The notes under the pieces: model-generated
Seen by the model: only the letters and a program-made list of their open reading frames with translations
Told to the model about the DNA's origin: nothing
Database searches by the model: none
NCBI GenBank assembly: GCA_963920665.1
Contig: OY987271.1
Coordinates: 8,559,350 to 8,623,349, forward strand
DNA: 64,000 nucleotides
DNA from: Straminergon stramineum
Lineage: Eukaryota; Streptophyta; Bryopsida; Hypnales; Calliergonaceae
Reading direction: 5' to 3'
Part shown: piece by piece, positions 57,446 to 64,000 of the stretch
Layout of the letters: each line of letters begins with the position of its first letter
How positions within the stretch are numbered: position 1 is the stretch's first letter
Made by a program: the position numbers and the translations under genes

Positions 57446-58852
57446 CTACTTCAAACGTACACTGTCGGACGAACCGTTGGTAAGTTCCAGTTTCAGATTG
57501 CCTCGGAAACTAGGCTCAAAAAGGAAAGTCGGGGGGTTGAAGCTGTAGAAATTCATTTCTCCACTTCCATCCCAAGTTGGCGCACTCAAATCCCCGGTGC
57601 GATTGCCACTTGCCATATCGTAAATGACGCCCGTGTGGGCAATGCTGTTGAAAATGCACAACCTCCCCTCCCCAAACGGTAAGCAAGTGTACTCCGGGTA
57701 GATCTGAAGCCCTGACTGACTACCAACTTTCGTCTCGGTCATCACGTTCCTCCACTTCTCTGCTGTACCTTCACCTGAATTCGGGTGCAGTGCCTTCTCA
57801 AGGATGTCAATGCGATGCTCAACAGTCCTACGCGGATTATAAGGATTGTGCTCAATCTCCGAAAACACGACAATCTCGCCGTTGATATTGGCCACTTGCA
57901 TAATGTTCAAGTTGAATGCAGTCGGCAAAGGGCAGGCCAGATGAGGTAACCATTTCCCCTCATCCACACTATATGCCAGAAGGCCTCGGCCATGGCCTCC
58001 GTCCAAAAAGGCGACGCAATACAATAACCCGTTCATGTAGGCGCCGTTCTGATGCTCATTCAAGGCAAAGACAGGCCCGGGAACGTCCTCGGTCACAGTC
58101 CACATTGAGGTGCGAGAATCAAACACTTCGGTGATTTTCGAGAGATGCTCGGCACCGGTCCTGGCACTTCCGGCAACGATAATCTTGAAAGAATCTCCCG
58201 TGGAAGCGACCACCATCTGCAGCAGCACAGGATTCCGGGGATGCTTCAGAGGCGGGAGCTCCCTCCACCTTCCGGTCAGAGGGTTAAGTACTACCATCTC
58301 TGGGATCTCCTGAAATGCCAGAGAGGATTGGACCGCAGAGACATAGACACACAAGAGGCCACCAGCTCCACAAATAGAATGATCTTTGAACAAGTTGGTA
58401 TCCAATCTTGGGAGCATTGCCAACGGCGGTAATTTCATCCAAGTTTGGGTATCCAAGTCATAGCCAGCGCATCGCCAGACATTATCACTGCGAACGTAGA
58501 AGTGTAGCCCTGTGAGCAGTGCCTCTCGGGGCTGCTGGCTCTCTCGGCAACAATTATATCCGTCATCCTCTATGCGGGCTTTCAACAACTTAGATACTGT
58601 TTTCACTTGAAACAAGGTTTGGTAATCGAGTTTGGCCAGGATGGAGTCCAAGATTTCGTCTGAGACGTCGCAGAGATTCTTGCCGCTTTTTCGGTCATCC
58701 TTCTTTTCTGCAAGCTCATCCTCTCTCCTGGTCACTGCTTCGACTAAGGTCTCATCCACGGACCTTGGCTTTCTCTTTGGCACAGAACAGCTGGTAACCT
58801 GACGCCTGGGGGAATCACGACACCCGACACAAGCAATTAATGAGTAGTTCAT
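57446..58852 (-). CDS. F-box/kelch-repeat protein
   Basis: An intact 468-residue frame. The ATG at 58852 (MNYSLIACVGCRDS) is the first methionine codon of the frame. A basic N-terminal linker precedes the F-box (about residues 60-95: NLCDVSDEILDSILAKLDYQ, then LFQVKTVSKLLKARI). Kelch-type repeats follow: VVLNPLTGRWRELPPL, EVFDSRTSMWTVTEDV, GAYMNGLLYCVAFLDGGHGR and VIYDMASGNRTGDL. F-box proteins bring substrates to SCF ubiquitin ligases by binding SKP1; the kelch propeller usually binds the substrate or a ligand. It resembles plant F-box/kelch proteins of the At5g15710 type, by recollection only. It is the only undamaged full-length gene in the window and has no intron within this frame, though a 5' exon cannot be excluded. 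The substrate cannot be inferred. Confidence 0.88.
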   Translation of the reverse strand: MNYSLIACVGCRDSPRRQVTSCSVPKRKPRSVDETLVEAVTRREDELAEKKDDRKSGKNLCDVSDEILDSILAKLDYQTLFQVKTVSKLLKARIEDDGYNCCRESQQPREALLTGLHFYVRSDNVWRCAGYDLDTQTWMKLPPLAMLPRLDTNLFKDHSICGAGGLLCVYVSAVQSSLAFQEIPEMVVLNPLTGRWRELPPLKHPRNPVLLQMVVASTGDSFKIIVAGSARTGAEHLSKITEVFDSRTSMWTVTEDVPGPVFALNEHQNGAYMNGLLYCVAFLDGGHGRGLLAYSVDEGKWLPHLACPLPTAFNLNIMQVANINGEIVVFSEIEHNPYNPRRTVEHRIDILEKALHPNSGEGTAEKWRNVMTETKVGSQSGLQIYPEYTCLPFGEGRLCIFNSIAHTGVIYDMASGNRTGDLSAPTWDGSGEMNFYSFNPPTFLFEPSFRGNLKLELTNGSSDSVRLK

Positions 58853-61800
58853 TACGTTGGATGTGTACCCAGGAATCAACGAAACAAAATTCAGTTGCTG
58901 CTGTCGATCTTATGCTATGTACAGGGGTGCTAAAATTCCATCACAAGAAGAATTGTACGCACTTATTCACTCCAATCCAAATGAAATCAATTGAGAGCAG
59001 TTAGTAGTTGAAGGATCGGAACAGAGTGACCAAATATAAGGTCAATCGGGGCGACTGTATTCTGTGTTGGTTTCCTATTCATTCTACAGTAGTACAGTGG
59101 CATGTATAGTGAGATCGTGATACGATTTTTCACGACCTACTGTGAGTCATGTTTTCGACCTCTGTTGCCCTCGTGTCAGAGGCCACGTTGTCCAGCCGTT
59201 AAGACCTCCAACGAAAGGGTCATGAAAAAATCCCTCCCGCGAGGTAGGGTAACTTAGTTGGTATTCCAATACAATATTTTGGCACAATTGGCACCTTTCA
59301 CAACATAAATTGGTACCTGTCCTACGTTTTAGACCTATATGTATGTGACAATTTTGGGGGCCAGCAGGGAAATCTACAGAGAAATCCTAGAATGTGGTTC
59401 ATTGCAGTTCATTCAGATTGGGATATCCAATTGATGTCGATCAGCTCTCATTATGTTTTATAATTTGCAGATGTTGCTCAGACTTGGACATGCCCTTGCA
59501 ACACTGGAATTAACGACGACAGTAAACATGAGATTCGATCGATCGGATGGAAAAGAGGAACGAAGGAACAACTTTTTCTCCAAATTCAGTAGAAACTAAC
59601 CGAGAACAATGTAGCAATTACAAATAGATGATCATCACAAAAGTCAGCAAGCGAAATTGGCCGGCCTCTACACATATTAGGGTTTACGTACACCTTTCCC
59701 CACTGAATTTCGAACCAACCTTGAGATCCGTGGATGATTCCGACGCAATTAAAGCAATGTCGCTTGCAATTCTTTCCTTTTCTACGACTCTACGATGAAA
59801 AGAACCTACGAGTTTACTGCTTCAGTCACGACATTGCAATTCGGCGCATTGCAAGAAACTACCGAACTTCAAGATGTATTCCATCACAGACTTCTCTTTT
59901 TTCGGAAACAAATTGAGACGTACTTTTCATTTCAACAAAGAAACCCTGAGTATGCTACCTGGGGTACTTTCGAGCATGCGACTGGGTGATGGACGGAACT
60001 GAAGATGGCGCCATCGCGCGCAGGAGTAAGCTCGCGAGCGCAATTTCTCCCAGAATTACTCAATTTAAGAATCTTCTTGTCCGCAGCCGTAGCCGCAGCC
60101 TCTCCAACCTGAAAGAAAGCAATCGCGATGTGACTGCAGTTGCAAATGTTCACCACGGTGCAAGCACTAGATTCACGGATTGTTACACCAATACACCACC
60201 TAATTTAAATGAGTTACATATGTATATATTTTAGCCAATGTCACATGCACATGCATCAGATCACAAGCTAACTTAAGTTGATTTCAATCTGGAAACTGTA
60301 CAGACTGCAAAACGATCAGCACTCCTGAATGAAGTTCCAGAGATGGCTGCTGAACTCTTTATAACCTGACGTCCTACTTGGGGGATGTCTGTAAAAGTCT
60401 GGACTCCAGGTGTCAACTTATGTTGTCTGGACTCTATCTACTAGTAAGGCTGAAGAAACCCGTGCCGTAAGAAAACGGCGCTCGCTAGGGCATGAAAACA
60501 AGGACAGACCCACACTCCCAATGAGCAACTACAACCAGTGTCGCTACTGATTGTAGCTGGTGGGACCTACCTAAACCAGACACCTGGTTGTGTTAAAAAT
60601 TCTAATGGTAAAAACCCTAAAGCATTTTGAAGTTCATTTGCAGGAGAGCAAGTTTTTCTGTTTTTTTCTTGTTTTTACTTTTTAAGAAAGTGCTTGGATG
60701 GGAATCACTTAAAATTTGGTGAAGCACTACATGTATACACTCTTTCATCCATCTATAGAACGAAAAAAACACAATAATTTTCCACTACATTCATGCACTT
60801 TTGTATCCAAATTTGGCAAATTCATCCACATTTTCACGTAGAAATGGAAAATTTCAAGTGAAAAAAGGTTACTTTTTTTTGAGCGAAAAGTATAAATTCA
60901 TTTTCAATAGGTGCAACCTAGCCCTACTGTGCCTCCCTGCCCTTCCTTCCCCCCCAAAGGATTGGTGTATAGTACCTATGGTCTATAAAATATACACTTT
61001 TCATCCATCCAAATTTTCTTCAATACCTAAGTTTGTTCAAAATGTGGGATAAAGTGTGGAGTATCCTCAATCTTTAAGTGGTGTATTTTTCAATCGTCCA
61101 AACGTTCCTCAATTCCTTTAATGGAATGTAGAATACCCTTAAGAATGCCCTCAATTTCTTATGGAAGCATTTTTTGTCCATCCAAATTTTCCTTAGTTCA
61201 TAAGCTACTTGAGGAGATTTGAATACATTCAAGAATCAATTTTGAGAAGGAACTAAGGTATTGATTTGCTTTCAAATCAATACCAAATTTTTTCTCAAGA
61301 GATTATTATGGAGATATTCTTAAAAAAATTCAAATCAATAGATGTATTTGGGTGTTTAGGAAAACTAAGGTTTTCCTATCCTACTTTGGGATTGATAGTT
61401 TAAGATTAGAACTAAAAATTTTTCAAATGCCAAGGAATGCTTTAAATTCAAAAAAGGAAACTTGAAACCTCAATTTTGTCATGTTTGACCCTACAAATTG
61501 AAATTCCATAAAGTCTTGGCCTAAATGTTGAAACTAGACTGTTTTTTTAGAGATTGAATGACCTAAAATTCCTTGATAAATGAAAGATAAACGACTTCAA
61601 AATTATGTATTAAAGCACTAGGTTAGTAGTATGTACATAAGTAAAATGAATAGGTAGACTACAACCATCATCAAGATTAGTTGTAGGATGAAGTTACTAA
61701 GTAGCTCCTATTTTCTCCAAAGATTTTTTCGTAAATCCACAAAATATTGTTAAAGGCATATTGAGGCACAAATTGAAAGTTGTTATAGTAATTAAACAAA

Positions 61801-62999
61801 AATTCCAAGAGATTAGTTTCTTTTTGGATCCTTTGCAACCTTACTTGCTTGTAATTACCAAAATTTCTCTTTGTAAAATTGCACTATAAAATAAAATTCT
61901 TAATGAATGTCTTTTAACTATTGCCCATTGAAAGGTTTTCACAAAATTCCTAATTGTTTCATGATCATACATAAACAAAGATTGATTTGAACTTAACTTT
62001 TCAATACCAATAGCTTGTCATAGAAACAATAGTGCAAGAAAAAGTCATAAATAGCAAAGACTCATTGAATTTCTCTCTAAATAATCTTTCAATGTTTCTC
62101 TATAGACCTTGAGCTCCACTTGTAGTCCAAAAATATTTGGGATTTTTTTTTCACTTTTCATTATAATCTTATGAGCAAGAATTTAATATGCACTCTCAAT
62201 AATTTCAAGGGAAATGTTCAACATGGATAAAGATGATATCACCTACTTCTATGGCATGATTAGAAACTTCTTCCATGACACTATACCAACCTCTCATAAT
62301 TGTTGAAAATTTATTAATCAATTCCAATTATTCTTAAACAATAGAAAATAAAAAATGACTACATGGGGATTTTGGAAAATTTCACCACTAAAAGCATGTC
62401 ATTGAATCAACAATTCAAAAAAGGAGTGAAGTATTAGACTAAGCTACCCAAGAAATCCTTGAATACTTTTTCTAGAACCACTTGAATGAGTAGAATTTAA
62501 GATTTTGTCTTTAGGTGATTTTAATAAACAAGTGTTCTATTTTGTGTCACACTCAACATGTTGATTTGTTTTTTGGCTACAACACAAAAGTTGTAGCTCC
62601 AAATGATTGAATATTTACAAATAAGGTACTCATGACTATTATACACCTTACCTAATTTTTTTCTTCTCATTTAAAAAAATGTTCTACTATCTAAAATTAG
62701 ATTTTAATTTTATGTCATATTTGCTAATTGGGTGTTTTACTCACTTTTTAGTACCCAAAAAATAAACTTGGAGCATAAATTTGGATGGATTGGTCTTCTA
62801 GAAGGCTTATAGCTAATATACTACTATATATAAAATGTTTTATGAATTTTGGGTGAATAACCATGATAAAAAATGACTCTTTATGCAATGAATAGTATCC
62901 ATTTTAGAAAAATATGGCAACCAATTTAGAAAAGTAAAATGACCACAATGAATGCATTAAATGTTGATTTGGGGAGGTCTAGTAAATCCTTTAATTTGG
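58853..62999. other. Upstream region of the F-box gene and AT-rich intergenic DNA
   Basis: 58853-60240 is of mixed composition and probably includes promoter and 5' leader of the F-box gene. 60240-60620 has a moderately GC-rich patch (around 60460-60600) in which I recognise no RNA gene. 60620-62999 is AT-rich. No other gene seen. Confidence 0.4.
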
Positions 63000-63640
63000 G
63001 ATATTTGGACAACACTCGTCTTTAATCCCTAAAGTCTCAAGGCCTTGTTTTCATTTAAAAAAACAGTCCCTCAAATCTGCCATTTCTATCGCAAAGAGTA
63101 GGAACTTTAAAAAAAATCCTATTTTGCATATTTCATTATAGCATTTAGGACTATACTAGTATAAAAATGTACGGAAGAAATTTCAGAAACTTTGACCTTA
63201 TATTTAGATTGCAAGATTTGAGTGTTCAAACTTTAAAGTGAAGAAAAAATATTGCACCTTCCTTTGACTACATTATTTGGGTTAGGGTGGATTGACCCCC
63301 TCGCTCGTCTCCCCTTACTCAATCCAAGGGTGCATGAAAATAAAAAGACCCCCTATTTTGTGCATCATTAATTCATCTTCTGCACCTCTCCTAGCTAATT
63401 TGGGGGCTTTAATTGCAAATATGAATTCAAATTTGCAAATTTTATCATGCGTGACAAATAAAATAATTTAGGGTTTTCCCTTGGGGGACAAGCGAGGGGA
63501 TCAACCCACCCCGGCCATTATTTGACTTTGAATATTCTTAACTTAAAGTTTTTACACTAAAGATTTTGGTTAAAAACAACCATGTTGAAGAATTGAGTTA
63601 AAAGAATTGATTCTCATTTAATTTTTTTTAAATAGATGTA
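63000..63640. repeat. Copy of a dispersed AT-rich repeat, interrupted by a MITE
   Basis: Loosely similar to 24430-24830: CTGCCATTTCTATCGCAAAG against CTACCATTTCGAATGCAAAG, then CTATACTAGTATAAAA against CTAGACTAGTATAAAA. After the MITE at 63281-63515, CTTAAAGTTTTTACACT against CTTTAGAGTTTTTACATT. Similarity is judged by eye. Confidence 0.45.
63281..63515. mobile_element. 235-bp MITE with 9-bp target duplication CATTATTTG
   Basis: Flanked by exact copies of CATTATTTG at 63272-63280 and 63516-63524. The termini are inverted repeats of about 30 bp with several mismatches: GGGTGGATTGACCCCCTCGC on the left, and the complement of GCGAGGGGATCAACCCACCC on the right. A 9-bp duplication fits a Mutator-like (MULE) derived MITE. 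No coding capacity. Confidence 0.85.
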
Positions 63641-64000
63641 GGTACAAGATTGGAGTGATTGCACAAAACACTTACACTATTTGTTGCTTTGTACATTGCT
63701 CATGTTTTTTTCAGTATAATTTAAAATTAGAAAAATAAAATTTTATTATAATTTTTTTTTAAAAATGCCCAATGTATACACCTATAACTCTATAATATGA
63801 ATGTAACCACCAAAGGAAAATCATAGAAAAATTCTCTAAGTAGGAAAACTTGAAAAGTGTAAAATCTCAAGAAAATAGATACTTTGATTTTTTAATTATT
63901 AAAAAATAGGAAAATAAATAAATAAATAAAAATTTGATCGCTTGTAAAAACTCTTTAGAGATGGTCTTTTATCCAAAAAAACACCGAAATAATTTTTTAC
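63641..64000. other. AT-rich sequence to the right edge
   Basis: No gene. A fragment GTGATTGCACAAAACACTTA near 63656 resembles the end of the foldback element at 53941. Confidence 0.4.

Overview
The window looks like nuclear DNA of a land plant or close streptophyte relative with a large, repeat-rich genome. The signs are plant-type TTTAGGG repeats, GT-AG introns in several gene relics, and plant DNA-transposon families (CACTA with TNP2-like and Ptta-like genes, DUF659-type hAT, SWIM-type MULE). A seed-free lineage is my guess from the protein flavours; the species cannot be named. Only two reading frames look undamaged: an F-box/kelch gene (57446-58852, minus) and an exon that runs off the left edge (1-631, minus). 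Nearly everything else is transposon sequence decayed by point mutation.

Layout. (1) 1-10455: a CACTA-like element with a Ptta-type gene (minus; exons 3560-3454, 2753-2494, 2077-1251, probably continuing at 631-<1) divergent from a TNP2-like transposase (plus; exons 6369-8132, 8489-9387, 9723-10455). (2) 11346-14439: a three-exon minus-strand gene of the uncharacterised 'SDGCxGQFK ... GHGKG' family. (3) about 14397-27347: hAT-type DNA with a transposase (18362-15054), a RING-H2 gene (22747-19348) and an outward-pointing third gene (26050 on). GC-rich CGGACGG arrays separate the genes. (4) 28087-32167: a MULE-like gene with a SWIM finger. (5) 32168-36840: AT-rich sequence with a 230-bp hairpin. 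(6) 36841-53618: a 16.8-kb hAT element whose two ends are both visible. It has an 8-bp target duplication (GTTTGGGT) and 13-bp inverted termini, and carries a protein-kinase-like gene (minus), a RING-H2 gene (plus) and the transposase (plus). (7) 53941-55465: a nested foldback element. (8) The F-box gene. (9) 63281-63515: a MITE with a 9-bp target duplication.

The main discovery candidate is the repeated gene set of blocks 3 and 6. Two diverged hAT units share one plan: an outward-pointing cargo gene, a divergent RING-H2 gene with a shared N-terminal domain, then the transposase, each set off by GC-rich repeat arrays. The arrays have a different sequence dialect in each unit. In block 6 the kinase and RING genes face away from each other across an array that contains two mirror-image CTATATAAAG TATA boxes.

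Across the relics I count about 40 nonsense codons but only three frameshifts, which points to decay by base transitions rather than by indels.
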